DNA of 64,000 nt from Paenibacillus sonchi (GTDB lineage Bacteria > Bacillota > Bacilli > Paenibacillales > Paenibacillaceae), in assembly GCF_016772475.1 (NCBI RefSeq), contig NZ_CP068595.1:4154001-4218000 (forward strand), read 5' to 3'. The position numbers and the translations under genes were made by a program. Under the pieces are notes generated by a model. It was not told where the DNA came from and did no database searches. It worked only from the letters and a program-made list of their open reading frames with translations. Of this stretch, positions 38,086 to 47,554 are shown in pieces; position 1 is the first letter of the stretch; every line of letters begins with the position of its first letter.

Positions 38086-39690
38086 TTATTTAGGCTGGTC
38101 CTTATATTCTTCATCCACAAGCTCACTGTAGAGATTGGCTTCGTTGCCGCCGTGTTTTTTGGAACGGTACATCGCCAGATCGGCGGCGCGCAGAAGCTCA
38201 TTGATGCTGCTGCCGTGCTGCGGATACAGCGCGACGCCGATGCTGGCTGAAGTATGGAAGCTGGAGCCTTTGTTGACCGACCAGGACTTATTGAAAAGCT
38301 GCAGCAGCCGGTCCAGGATTTCATCCAGCATCTCGGGACTGGCAAAGCGGTGAAGCACGACGGCGAATTCATCCCCACCGATCCGGAATGCCTGGCCGGT
38401 GCCCTTCACGGTCTGCTGCAGCTCCCGTGAGAGCAGCTGCAGGAATTCATCCCCGGCGAGATGGCCAAGGGTGTCATTGAGCTGCTTGAACCGGTCGCAA
38501 TCGAGCAGGGCAAGCGCAATTTCCTGTTTGCGTTCCTCCGGCTGGCTGATCAGATTCTCCATGTACATTTTGAAATGGGCCCTGTTGGGGATGGCGGTCA
38601 AGTGATCGTAGAAGGCCAGCTTATGCAGGCGTTCTTCATGCTGCTTCCGTTCGGTGATCTCGCGGGAGACCAGCATAAACTGCGCAGGAACAGCGCCGCC
38701 CCCCTTAATGGGGGTAACCTTGGTTTCCAGCCATACCCAGTGGCCATCCCCTGCACGCATGCGCAGCTCGGAAATCCGCGGAGTGGACTGTACTACACTT
38801 TTGAGCTTCACCCAGGTGATTTCCGCCTCGCGGATATAATTGGAAAGCGGAGTCCCCCTGCCGGGAAGATAGCCGAGCAAGCTTGAATGGGAGGGTGAAG
38901 CATACAGGATCTGCCCGTTTGAGTCGGTCAAAATAATAAAGTCGGACATCGTCTCTCCGATTAATTGATACAGCGACTTCTCCTCAAGCATTTCGTTCTG
39001 GAGGTCAATCAGCTTGCGGCAGAGATAGATAATGACAAGAACCAGTAAAAACAGGAAGAGTGAATACAGCGCGAATAATGAGCTTTTTTGGTCCCGGAAT
39101 TCCTGGGTAACCTGGCGGGCGTAGGCGTCAATCAACCGCTCGGAATTATCGAGAGGCTCCCGCACATTTTTTAGAAGGACATTGGCTTCCAGGGCAGAGT
39201 AAGATTCAGGATTCCAGCCGCTCCGGACCCGCTGGGCCATAAGATTCGTGCCTGTATCCTTCCAGATTTGAAAAGGGGCATCAATACTGTCCAGTACCTC
39301 CCTCAGCTTGTTTAGCACCAGTTCGCTCTGCTTCATCTTGCTGAACGGGTTCTTCACGGAATTGATGTTATCGCCGGCCATTCGGAGACGCCGCTCTGCC
39401 TGGGCATTGTTCTCCTGAAAATCCCGGGACAGCCTGCTGTACTCCCCGCTGGTCAGATTCCCGTTCATCGCCGTATGGAAGGCCAGGGAGGCCTGGTACA
39501 GGTCGCGGTCGGCGTTCAGAATAAGCTGGGAATTCTGATAGACATCGCTGTATAAAGAGTCGGACAATTTGTTCATCGTATGATTCAGATACAAAAGGGA
39601 AGCAACACTGATGCCGACCAGAAGAACGGAGATAGCGGTGAATAAAAGGATTAATCTGCGTGTGTTTTTGAACTCGGGAAAACCTGCCAC
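38086..39690 (-). CDS. Membrane diguanylate cyclase with PAS domain
   Basis: This 534-residue c-di-GMP synthase candidate has two membrane helices (near residues 12-35 and 205-225, FALYSLFLFLLVLVIIYLC) flanking an outer helical sensor region. A PAS domain follows (LIGETMSDFIILTDSNGQILYAS ... VSREITERKQ), then a GGDEF domain (FYDHLTAIPNRAHF, FRIGGDEFAVVLHRF). The intact GGDEF motif suggests it is active. No RxxD inhibitory site is seen five residues before it. The GTG at 39690 was chosen for its GGGGGTGGATGAA site. The frame is open to 39714. Confidence 0.87.
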   Translation of the reverse strand: MAGFPEFKNTRRLILLFTAISVLLVGISVASLLYLNHTMNKLSDSLYSDVYQNSQLILNADRDLYQASLAFHTAMNGNLTSGEYSRLSRDFQENNAQAERRLRMAGDNINSVKNPFSKMKQSELVLNKLREVLDSIDAPFQIWKDTGTNLMAQRVRSGWNPESYSALEANVLLKNVREPLDNSERLIDAYARQVTQEFRDQKSSLFALYSLFLFLLVLVIIYLCRKLIDLQNEMLEEKSLYQLIGETMSDFIILTDSNGQILYASPSHSSLLGYLPGRGTPLSNYIREAEITWVKLKSVVQSTPRISELRMRAGDGHWVWLETKVTPIKGGGAVPAQFMLVSREITERKQHEERLHKLAFYDHLTAIPNRAHFKMYMENLISQPEERKQEIALALLDCDRFKQLNDTLGHLAGDEFLQLLSRELQQTVKGTGQAFRIGGDEFAVVLHRFASPEMLDEILDRLLQLFNKSWSVNKGSSFHTSASIGVALYPQHGSSINELLRAADLAMYRSKKHGGNEANLYSELVDEEYKDQPK

Positions 39691-40260
39691 TTCATCCACC
39701 CCCTGCAATAACAATTAAGTGTTCTCTATTGCTGTGTACATGAACACGCGAAGTATATCCATATTGGGGACCAATTGCTATGTGTGCAGGACATTGAAGA
39801 GATAACGATCCAAGCGAGTCATACAGAGCTGGGGAAGGTTGAGGTGGCAGAAATGGGAATCTCCCGGTATGATCGAAGTTTCTTCTCATCAGTATGTAGG
39901 AAGCACTCATGCGGGGCAATTGCCCGGGATTTAATGGATACCGCGTAATAATCTCAGAGACTTCCGCTGTTTCGGACCAAGAATAGGCCATTCTCCACAA
40001 ATCTTATCTTCTAAAAGAGTATGTATAACCTGCTACCCTATGAATATTCCAGCCCTTGAGTCCTATTACCCAACTTAGCTGCAAACGATACCCTCCCCGG
40101 AATAATCCGCTGATATCGGTCCCGGGTTGCCTTAGGCATAAGGCAGAAGTCTTGAAAGAACTATACCGCAAGCCCCAGTAAAATGTGGTTTACACTTAAA
40201 TTGGTTACAGTAATCCAGCTAGTCATTGCCCAGGGCATAAGTCGGCCGGAATTTGTCCCA
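39691..40260. other. Spacer between the GGDEF gene and the pheST leader
   Basis: About 570 bases with no gene I can support. A minus-strand frame at 39692-40000 has no family resemblance or good start. No repeat family recognised. Confidence 0.5.
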
Positions 40261-40261
40261 C

Positions 40262-40290
40262 TTGTCAAAACGGCTGATTATGCATATAAT
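40262..40290 (+). promoter_or_regulatory. Promoter of pheST
   Basis: TTGTCA (40262-40267), 17 bases, TATAAT (40285-40290), upstream of the T-box leader. Confidence 0.75.
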
Positions 40291-40351
40291 AAATGGACAT
40301 ATCTTCTTAAGCAGAAGATGCCATTGATTCAGCAGCATCCATGTGAAATGC

Positions 40352-40652
40352 ATTGATGGAGAAGAGTACGCAGTGCCTGGCTTACAGGGAGGAGACGCCG
40401 CAGATTGAGAGCGTTTCTAGGAGAGCAGAGCTGCCGAAGTTCACTCCGGAGCAGTTCCCTGAATTTTTTTCCGTTCTATATGGAAGGAAAGCGTAGGGGA
40501 AACCGGCCGCAGACCGTTATTTCTGCTAAAGTGAGACAGGTCTCTGTCATGCCATAAGGGGAATAATGCTCTTGGGGTATGCGGTTCAGGGCGGTCTAAC
40601 AAGGGTGGTACCACGGTCTTTTCGTCCCTTACCGGGAGGAAAGGCCTTTTTT
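40352..40652 (+). promoter_or_regulatory. T-box leader of pheST (tRNA-Phe sensing)
   Basis: Stem I begins at about 40352 with the GAAGAGTACGCAG element. The likely specifier codon is UUC (Phe) at 40440-40442. The T-box bulge is AAGGGTGGTACCACGG at 40601-40616, followed by a terminator stem GGTCTTTTCGTCCC / GGGAGGAAAGGCC with T7 at 40647-40653. Uncharged tRNA-Phe would pair with the bulge, favour the antiterminator and allow pheST expression. Confidence 0.92.
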
Positions 40653-40690
40653 TGTTGAATAACATCATGATAAGGAGGCAGTACACGGCC

Positions 40691-41725
40691 ATGAAGGAAA
40701 AGCTTGAAGCATTGAAGGTCGAAGCATTGGCGAAGCTGCAGGAAGTTACCGATCCGCAGCTTCTGAATGATTTGCGCGTAAAGTATCTGGGGAAAAAAGG
40801 TGAACTTACAGAAGTCCTGCGCGGCATGGGCGGGCTCAGCGCGGAGGAGCGCCCGGTGATCGGCCAGGTGGCCAATCTGGTGCGGAGCGCCATTGAGGAG
40901 ATTATCAGCACGAAGCAGGAGGCCTTCCAGCAGCAGGAAACGCTAAACCGGCTGAACGCTGAAAAGGTAGACGTAACCCTGCCGGGCCGCAGACTGCCGC
41001 AAGGCGGGATTCACCCTGTGAGCCGGGTCGTCCGGGAAATCGAGGATATTTTCATCGGAATGGGCTACCGGGTGGCTGAAGGTCCGGAGGTAGAAACGGA
41101 TTATTATAACTTTGAAGCGCTCAACCTGCCGAAGAACCACCCGGCCCGCGACATGCAGGATTCCTTCTATTTGACGGAGGATATCCTGATGCGCACACAG
41201 ACCTCTCCGGTGCAGATCCGCACCATGCAGGCGATGAAGGGGGAAACACCCGTCAAAATCATCTGCCCGGGCAAGGTATTCCGCCGCGATGACGACGATG
41301 CGACCCACTCCTTCCAGTTCCACCAGATCGAAGGTCTTGTAATCGGCCGCCATATCCGCATGAGCGATCTGAAGGGCACGCTGCAGCAGTTCGTGCAGGA
41401 AATGTTCGGACCCAACACAGGCATCCGCCTGCGTCCAAGTTTCTTCCCGTTCACGGAGCCTAGTGTTGAGGTGGATGTGAGCTGCTTCAAATGCGGCGGC
41501 CACGGCTGCCGCCTTTGCAAGCAGAGCGGCTGGCTGGAGATTCTCGGCGCAGGCATGGTTCATCCGAACGTGCTGGAAAAGGGCGGCTATGATCCTGCCG
41601 AGTACAGCGGCTTTGCCTTCGGTATGGGCGTGGAGCGGGTTGCAATGCTGAAATACGGCATCGATGACATCCGCTATTTCTACACGAACGATATGGCGTT
41701 TGTGAAGCAGTTCAAGGGGATTTAG
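40691..41725 (+). CDS. pheS: Phenylalanyl-tRNA synthetase alpha subunit
   Basis: This 344-residue catalytic subunit works as an alpha2beta2 complex with PheT to charge tRNA-Phe. It has an N-terminal coiled-coil arm ([18 protein letters not shown]) and class II motifs: [41 protein letters not shown] (motif 2), and [15 protein letters not shown] (motif 3). AAGGAGG lies 12-13 bases before the ATG at 40691. It is controlled by the T-box upstream and separated from pheT by 338 bases carrying a MITE relic. Confidence 0.97.
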   Translation: MKEKLEALKVEALAKLQEVTDPQLLNDLRVKYLGKKGELTEVLRGMGGLSAEERPVIGQVANLVRSAIEEIISTKQEAFQQQETLNRLNAEKVDVTLPGRRLPQGGIHPVSRVVREIEDIFIGMGYRVAEGPEVETDYYNFEALNLPKNHPARDMQDSFYLTEDILMRTQTSPVQIRTMQAMKGETPVKIICPGKVFRRDDDDATHSFQFHQIEGLVIGRHIRMSDLKGTLQQFVQEMFGPNTGIRLRPSFFPFTEPSVEVDVSCFKCGGHGCRLCKQSGWLEILGAGMVHPNVLEKGGYDPAEYSGFAFGMGVERVAMLKYGIDDIRYFYTNDMAFVKQFKGI

Positions 41726-41809
41726 ATTTTTGGCGGGCTTGCGGGACTGGGGGCAGAAGCAACTGTCGAGGATCTTTGTTTCTGTTTAACAATCTGTTAA
41801 AAATGGACC

Positions 41810-41930
41810 GGAGGGGAAGTTTGGAACTGGAGGAGCGTTAGCGTTCGCCTTTGTATCCGGATTTCATCCGCTAAGAGCGGTATAAATCAAGAAATCTGGA
41901 TACAACAGCGGCCGGAAGTCCAAACATTCC
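41810..41930. mobile_element. Relic of the MITE core between pheS and pheT
   Basis: Shares GAGGGGAAGTTTGGA, the CCGCTAAGAGCGG hairpin, AATCAAGAAAT, ACAACAGCGGC and GGAAGTCCAAACATTCC with the element at 11188-11352. The outer TATAAGTTGAACT ends are absent. It sits inside the pheST operon and would be transcribed with it. Confidence 0.7.
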
Positions 41931-42063
41931 ACGCAGGGACCCTATTAACAGACGTATTTTTAAATAGAATTAAAAGTTCCGCTCGCTGCTCTCTGTTTCC
42001 CCATATCCAGGCAAACCCGGCACGTAGATAAATACATCTGAAACAAAAAGGAAGTGTGCGAAC

Positions 42064-44511
42064 ATGAAAGTATCAACCTCCTGGCTCGCGGATTATATCT
42101 CGCTTGAAGGCGTGACCGCAGCTGAGCTGGCAGATAGAATCACCACCGCCGGCATCGAGATCGACGGTGTGGAGCGCCGCAATAAAGGCCTTTCCGGCAT
42201 TGTTGTCGGCTATGTGAAATCGAAAGAAAAGCACCCTGACGCCGACAAGCTGAATGTGTGCATCGTGGACGCCGGACAGGGCGAGGATCTGCAGATTGTC
42301 TGCGGAGCCAAGAATGTAGCCGCAGGCCAAAAGGTTCCGGTTGCCCTGGTGGGCGCCAAGCTGCCGGGCCTGGAGATCAAGAAGGCCAAGCTTCGCGGCG
42401 TGCTGTCGCAGGGCATGATCTGTTCCGCTAAAGAGCTGGGCCTTAATGACAAGCTGCTCCCTAAGGAGCTTCAGGAAGGTATTCTGGTACTGCCCGAGAA
42501 CACGGATATTGGCCAGGATATACTGAAGGTGCTGGGTCTGAACGACGAGATCCTGGATTTCGATCTGACCCCGAACCGTTCCGATTGCCTCAGCATGATC
42601 GGGGCCGCTTATGAAGTGAGTGCGATTCTGGGCCGTGACCTCAAGCTGCCGGATCCGGCAGCGGACTTGGTAGAAGCAGGCGGTTTAGCCTCTGACTCCA
42701 TCTCGGTCAAGATCGAGAATGAAGATTACTGCAAGCATTACTCAGTGCGCTATATTTCCGGGGTGAAGCCTGCCCCGTCACCGCTCTGGATTCAGAACCG
42801 CCTGATGGCGGCGGGTGTGCGTCCGATCAATAACATTGTGGATATTACCAACTATGTGATGCTGGAGTACGGACAGCCGCTGCATGCGTTCGACGGCGAT
42901 AAAGTGGAAGGTGGAGTGCTGGGTGTGCGGTTTGCCCGCGAAGGCGAGCTGCTGACCACGCTTGACGGGCAGGAACGCAAGCTGGAGCCGCAGATGCTGG
43001 TTATTGCCGACGGTGCCGGCAAGGCTGTGGCTCTGGCCGGAGTCATGGGCGGTCTGGAGACGGAAGTAACGGAAGCTACCGTGAACCTTGTTCTGGAATC
43101 AGCCAAGTTCGACGGAGGAACGGTCCGTAAAACCTCGCGCCAGCTGGGCCTGCGCTCCGAAGCTTCCCTCCGCTTCGAGAAGGAAGTTGATCCGAATGCC
43201 GTGATCCCCGCATTGGACCGTGCCGCTGCCCTGATTGCCCGTTATGCCGGAGGCACTGTGCACACGGGGATTATGCAGGCCGGGACTGCGGCTGCGGAGG
43301 AGAAGGTGCTGACCTTATCCCTGGAGAAGCTGAACCGTTATCTCGGTACAGACCTGTCGCTGCTGGAAGTGAAAACCTTGCTGACCCGTCTGCACTTCAA
43401 GTGCGGAGATGCGGATCAAGGGCTCGTCGAGGTGCAGGTGCCGACAAGACGCGGTGATATCAGCTATGATGTCGATTTGATTGAAGAAGTCGCCCGTTTA
43501 TACGGCTATGACAATATTCCTACAACCCTGATTGAGGGTGTGACTACACCGGGAGCATTGACCAGCCGGCAGTTCCAGCGCCGTGAATTGCGGCGCCTGC
43601 TGGCAGATGGGGGCTTCCAGGAGGTTATGGGGTATTCCTTCATTCAGCCGGAACAGAGCAAGCTGTTCCCGGCACTTGCGGATGGCCTTCTACCGGTGAA
43701 GCTGGCGATGCCGATGAGCGAGGAACGCAGCGTTCTGCGCACCAGCCTGATTCCCCAGCTGCTGGACATTGCCCGCTATAATACGAACCGCCGCCAAAGT
43801 GATCTGGCGCTGTTCGAGATCGGGAATGTCTTCTTCACGGACGAAGAGCAGCTGACCCGCCAGCCGCGTGAATTGCCGGTGCTGGGCCTTTTGCTGAGCG
43901 GCAGCCGGGCATCCAAGCAGTGGAATGTGGAAGAGCAGCCTGTGGATTTCTTCGACCTGAAAGGTGCGCTGGAAACCGTGTTTAACTATCTGGGCCTTGG
44001 CGACAGCGTAAGCTATGAAGGCGATGCGCCGGAGAATTACCACCCGGGCCGTTCCGCCTCCATCTATTTGCAGGGCCCTGAAGGGCGCATGAAGCTGGGA
44101 ACCCTCGGCCAGCTCCATCCGGAATTGCAGCGTGAGCTGGACCTGGAAGATACCTACGTGGCCGAGCTGCTGCTTCAGCCGCTCTACAGCGCCGCACGCA
44201 CCAATCTGCAGTACACTGAGCTGCAGCGCTTCCCGGGAATGGAGCGGGATATCGCTGTTGTAGTGGATTCCGCAGTGCCTGCCGGGCACCTGCTGGCTTC
44301 CATCCGTGAGAACGGCGGGACTCTGCTGCAAAACGTTCAGGTATTCGATGTGTATACAGGCGGCAAGATGGAGAGCGGCAAGAAAAGCATAGCCATTTCG
44401 CTGCTGTACCGTCATACTGACCATACACTGACCGACGAAGAGGTTGTAGAGGTGCATGACAAGGTAGTTTCCGCACTTCAGCAAACTTTTGGCGCAGAAT
44501 TAAGAAAGTAG
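42064..44511 (+). CDS. pheT: Phenylalanyl-tRNA synthetase beta subunit
   Basis: This 815-residue subunit has an N-terminal STSWLADYI start, an EMAP-type tRNA-binding domain (residues 40-150; KHPDADKLNVCIVDAG), the B3/B4 editing domain, the B5 domain (VPTRRGDISYDVDLIEEVARLYGYDNIP), the inactive class II core and the C-terminal FDX-ACB anticodon domain (RFPGMERDIAVVVD ... HTLTDEEVVEVHDKVVSAL). Length is normal. AAAAGGAAGTGTGCGAAC precedes the ATG. A terminator follows at 44524. Confidence 0.98.
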   Translation: MKVSTSWLADYISLEGVTAAELADRITTAGIEIDGVERRNKGLSGIVVGYVKSKEKHPDADKLNVCIVDAGQGEDLQIVCGAKNVAAGQKVPVALVGAKLPGLEIKKAKLRGVLSQGMICSAKELGLNDKLLPKELQEGILVLPENTDIGQDILKVLGLNDEILDFDLTPNRSDCLSMIGAAYEVSAILGRDLKLPDPAADLVEAGGLASDSISVKIENEDYCKHYSVRYISGVKPAPSPLWIQNRLMAAGVRPINNIVDITNYVMLEYGQPLHAFDGDKVEGGVLGVRFAREGELLTTLDGQERKLEPQMLVIADGAGKAVALAGVMGGLETEVTEATVNLVLESAKFDGGTVRKTSRQLGLRSEASLRFEKEVDPNAVIPALDRAAALIARYAGGTVHTGIMQAGTAAAEEKVLTLSLEKLNRYLGTDLSLLEVKTLLTRLHFKCGDADQGLVEVQVPTRRGDISYDVDLIEEVARLYGYDNIPTTLIEGVTTPGALTSRQFQRRELRRLLADGGFQEVMGYSFIQPEQSKLFPALADGLLPVKLAMPMSEERSVLRTSLIPQLLDIARYNTNRRQSDLALFEIGNVFFTDEEQLTRQPRELPVLGLLLSGSRASKQWNVEEQPVDFFDLKGALETVFNYLGLGDSVSYEGDAPENYHPGRSASIYLQGPEGRMKLGTLGQLHPELQRELDLEDTYVAELLLQPLYSAARTNLQYTELQRFPGMERDIAVVVDSAVPAGHLLASIRENGGTLLQNVQVFDVYTGGKMESGKKSIAISLLYRHTDHTLTDEEVVEVHDKVVSALQQTFGAELRK

Positions 44512-44523
44512 CAGGAATTGTGC

Positions 44524-44572
44524 AAAGCCGCAGCGAATCCATTTACAAACGGAATTCGCAGCGGCTTTTTTT
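44524..44572 (+). terminator. pheST terminator
   Basis: AAAGCCGCAGCGAATCC / GGAATTCGCAGCGGCTTT stem with a T7 tail. Confidence 0.93.
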
Positions 44573-44624
44573 CACTTTTTTTGAGCTGCGGCAGTTACCG
44601 GAAAATCTATGAAATCAGCGCTTT

Positions 44625-44654
44625 TTGGCAAAAGAGAATGAATCACGCTACAAT
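44625..44654 (+). promoter_or_regulatory. Promoter of zapA
   Basis: TTGGCA (44625-44630), 18 bases, TACAAT (44649-44654), between the pheST terminator and the zapA start. Confidence 0.6.
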
Positions 44655-44707
44655 AGGAGCAGAGAGACCAGCTTAGAATCCGCACACATACAAAGGAGGG
44701 CACAACT

Positions 44708-46879
44708 GTGGCTATGGACCGGACTCGTGTCGCCGTGGAGATATATGGAACTTCTTATAAACTTGTCGGAAGCAGCACTGAATATATGAAACAGGTTGCC
44801 CGTTATGTAGACGAGCATATGCGGGCAATTTCCAAATCACATACGAGACTGGATACCCCGCGGATTGCAGTGCTTGCTGCCGTACATATGGCGGAACAGG
44901 CTATTCAGGTACAGGACTTTAAGAACGAGCTGAACATGCTGACCGGGGAACGCACGGAGCTGCGTGTAGAAGTCGCACGCCTCACGGAGGCGCAGAAAGA
45001 ACGGCAGGAAGAATATGAACGGCTGGAAGCGGCAGCCCGGGAGGAAGCGGCCCGCCTGGCCGCTGAAGCCGAAGAGGAGCGCAGGCGGCACCTGGAGATT
45101 CAGGAGCAGGAGCGGAAGCTTCATGCCGAGGCACTGCTGGAAGCGGAGACGGCTGCGGCCGCGGCCCGTGAGCAGCTGGCTGAAGAGCTGAAGGCCCGTG
45201 AAGCGGAGCTGAAATCGCTCCGGGAGCGCTATGAGCAGGAGCAGGCAGCCGGGCGTGAGAGCCACCGGCAGGAGCTGGCAGCCGCCGAAGCGGCCCGTCT
45301 GCAGCAGCTGGAAGAGCTGAAGGCTGCTCATCAGCAGGAGCTGGAGCATCTGCGCGAAACGCTGGACAAGGAGAAGGCGGAATCGCTGTCCCGGCTTCAG
45401 GAGGAGCTTGCAGAGACCCGCGATTCGCTCGGAGGGGAGATTGTGGAGATCCGTTCGGCGCTCAGCAAGGAGCTGGCGGATACCAAATCCACGCTTGAGA
45501 AGGAGCTTGCGGAGGAACGTGAGGCGCTGCAGAAAGAGCTTGCTAAGAACAAGGAGCTGCGGCAGTCGCAAGGCACGCAGGAGCACCGCCATAAGCAGCA
45601 AATGCAGGAGATGGAGAAGCAGATTGGCGAGCTGCGCGGCGGCACCGGGCAGCTGCAATCCAGGCTGCGCGCGGCCGAAGCTGGACTGAAGAGCGAGCGT
45701 GAGGGCCGTTTGACGCTGCTCGCCCAATACGAGGCGGTGCTGAAGCGTGAAGAGCAGCTGACGGAAGAGCTTCGTGCTGCTGCCGAGCAGGGAGCGTTGC
45801 GGCAAGAAGAGCTTGAGGCGCTCCGCCAGCGTTATGAGGCTGTGCAGCAGGAGGCTGCCGGGCTTAAGGAATCGCTGCGGGGAACCGCAGAGAACCTGAG
45901 CCGGGTAGAGGCTGAGCTGCATTCTGCCAATGAGCTTGGAGATCTTCTCAGTGATGAGCTGGAGGAACTGCGCCAGCGTCATAGCAGGAAGCAGGAAGAG
46001 GCTGCTGTGCTTCACCAATCACTGGAAGAAACGAAGAGCAGCCTGCATCAGCTGGGAGGTGAGCTTACCCAGGCTGCTTCGGAAGCCGCCACCTGGCATG
46101 AGCTGGCCGACAAGCACATGGAGGATATCGGAGAACTGGAAATGAAGCTGCTGGAAGCGGAAGAGAAGTCTTCGGCGCTGCAGACAGAGATTGATACGCT
46201 GCGCGGGCAGGCGGACGGCATGGTTCAGCAGCTTGACCGTGAATCCGGCCTGCGGGCTGAAGCGGAAGCCGAGAGCCGGCAACACCAGGCGGAGGCGGAA
46301 GCTGCCCGCAAGGAGCTGGCCGCGCTGCGGGGCCGTTACGAAGAGCTTATCGCACAGTATGACGAGGTGCTGCAGGATGGCGAGCAGCTGAAGGAAAGAT
46401 ATGAGCTGCTGGAGGCGGAAGGCGAAGAAACGGCCCGCCGCCTGGAAGAGCTGTACGAGACTGGACGTGAAGCCGCCGCTGCGGCGGCAGAGCAGCAGGA
46501 AGCGCTGCGGGAGACCCGCGAGGTCGAAGCTTCCTGGAAGCGTAAATACGAGGAACTCTTGCAGAGCCAGCAGGAGTGGAGCGAGACGGAAGCGCAGCTC
46601 CGCGAAGAGATCGAGATTTGGGAGCAGGAAGCGAGCAAGGCGGAAGCGGAAGCTGAATCCATGAACCGGGAGCACTCCCAGGTGCAGCAGCAGCTCGACG
46701 AGATCGGCGAGAGCTATGAGCTGGTCCAGGGCCAGCTGCGCCTGATGCAGGCGCAGTCTGAAATGCGGCAGGGGGAACTAGACAAGCTGTCCCAGGAGCA
46801 CCAGAGCCTGCAGGCGGAATATGCCAAGCTGCAGCGTGAATATAATGAATGGATTCAACTGATCGAACAGGACAGTTGA
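44708..46879 (+). CDS. zapA: ZapA-like cell division protein with giant coiled-coil tail
   Basis: Residues 1 to about 90 are a normal ZapA domain (RVAVEIYGTSYKLVGSSTEY, VARYVDEHMRAI, LDTPRIAVLAAVHMAEQAI). ZapA bundles FtsZ filaments at the division site. Where ZapA usually ends (B. subtilis 85 residues), this protein runs on for about 630 residues of nearly unbroken Glu/Ala/Leu/Arg/Gln-rich heptads with few Pro or Gly, a predicted long coiled coil. Total length is 723 residues in one clean frame. A GTG at 44708 lies eight bases after AAAGGAGG. The position, pheT-zapA-...-mutS2-DUF350, is the conserved Firmicute position of zapA. The tail could span or link FtsZ bundles; that is inference. Confidence 0.88.
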   Translation: MAMDRTRVAVEIYGTSYKLVGSSTEYMKQVARYVDEHMRAISKSHTRLDTPRIAVLAAVHMAEQAIQVQDFKNELNMLTGERTELRVEVARLTEAQKERQEEYERLEAAAREEAARLAAEAEEERRRHLEIQEQERKLHAEALLEAETAAAAAREQLAEELKAREAELKSLRERYEQEQAAGRESHRQELAAAEAARLQQLEELKAAHQQELEHLRETLDKEKAESLSRLQEELAETRDSLGGEIVEIRSALSKELADTKSTLEKELAEEREALQKELAKNKELRQSQGTQEHRHKQQMQEMEKQIGELRGGTGQLQSRLRAAEAGLKSEREGRLTLLAQYEAVLKREEQLTEELRAAAEQGALRQEELEALRQRYEAVQQEAAGLKESLRGTAENLSRVEAELHSANELGDLLSDELEELRQRHSRKQEEAAVLHQSLEETKSSLHQLGGELTQAASEAATWHELADKHMEDIGELEMKLLEAEEKSSALQTEIDTLRGQADGMVQQLDRESGLRAEAEAESRQHQAEAEAARKELAALRGRYEELIAQYDEVLQDGEQLKERYELLEAEGEETARRLEELYETGREAAAAAAEQQEALRETREVEASWKRKYEELLQSQQEWSETEAQLREEIEIWEQEASKAEAEAESMNREHSQVQQQLDEIGESYELVQGQLRLMQAQSEMRQGELDKLSQEHQSLQAEYAKLQREYNEWIQLIEQDS

Positions 46880-46900
46880 ATGGCGGACGCATGAAGAGAA

Positions 46901-46932
46901 GGGCCCCAGGCAGTTCCTACTGCCTGGGGCCC
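46901..46932 (+). terminator. Stem-loop after zapA
   Basis: GGGCCCCAGGCAG / CTGCCTGGGGCCC, a 13-bp perfect stem with a 6-base loop, 22 bases after the stop. The U tract is weak (GCTTTATT). Confidence 0.8.
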
Positions 46933-47023
46933 GCTTTATTAGTGGCTTTAGCCAGTTGAGTACGCGAAGCGTGCGAAACAAAAAACCACCTGCTATGCGG
47001 GTGGTGTAGTGATGCTTATAGCA

Positions 47024-47099
47024 AAAAACCACCTGATGCGATCGTTATAATAGGAGTGTTCAAGCTACTATGTCTAACGAAAGGAGAAGGTGGTTTTTG
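47024..47099 (+). promoter_or_regulatory. Leader hairpin hiding the transposase ribosome binding site
   Basis: AAAAAACCACCT (47024-47035) can pair with AGGTGGTTTTTG (47088-47099), which overlaps the AGGAGAAGG site and the GTG start. A similar RNA fold is known to repress translation of IS200 transposase. Confidence 0.65.
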
Positions 47100-47554
47100 T
47101 GGCACAAGCCAGAGAAGGCATGGCACAACCCAAGTGGATGTGCAAGTACCCTATCGTATTCACCCCAAAGTATAGACGAAAGGTGATCTACAATCAATAC
47201 AAAGAAAGTATCCGAGATATCCTAAAGCAACTCTGTGGCTACAAAGGAGTAGAGATTATCGAAGGACACCTCATGCCCGATCATATTCATATGTTGGTGA
47301 GTATTCCACCGAAAATGAGCGTCTCGAGTTTTATGGGATATCTGAAAGGGAAAAGTGCGCTCATGATCTTCGATAAGCATGCAAACTTGAAGTATAAGTA
47401 CGGGAATCGCCATTTTTGGGCAGAAGGGTACTATGTAAGCACGGTAGGTCTCAATGAAGCAACGATTAAAAAGTATATCCAGGAGCAGGAAAGTCACGAT
47501 ATTGCACTGGATAAGCTGAGTGTGAAAGAGTATGAAAACCCCTTTAAGGGGTAG
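47099..47554 (+). CDS. tnpA: IS200-type transposase TnpA
   Basis: This 151-residue single-strand transposase of the HUH-Y1 class has WMCKYPIVFTPKYRRK at the N-terminus, the metal-binding HUH motif MPDHIHMLVSIPP, and the catalytic tyrosine in ATIKKYIQEQE. Length and motifs are complete, so it may be active. I chose the GTG at 47099, eight bases after AAGGAGAAGG. The frame opens at 47090. No tnpB partner is present, which is normal for IS200. Confidence 0.92.
   Translation: MAQAREGMAQPKWMCKYPIVFTPKYRRKVIYNQYKESIRDILKQLCGYKGVEIIEGHLMPDHIHMLVSIPPKMSVSSFMGYLKGKSALMIFDKHANLKYKYGNRHFWAEGYYVSTVGLNEATIKKYIQEQESHDIALDKLSVKEYENPFKG

Noticed and set aside
39692..40000. A 102-residue minus-strand frame upstream of the GGDEF gene
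   Set aside because: No ribosome binding site, no domain, biased composition, and it overlaps the leader of the GGDEF gene.
44837..46018. A 393-residue Leu-rich frame antisense to zapA
   Set aside because: It is the mirror of a Glu/Ala/Leu coiled-coil gene with high third-position GC. No start signal or domain.
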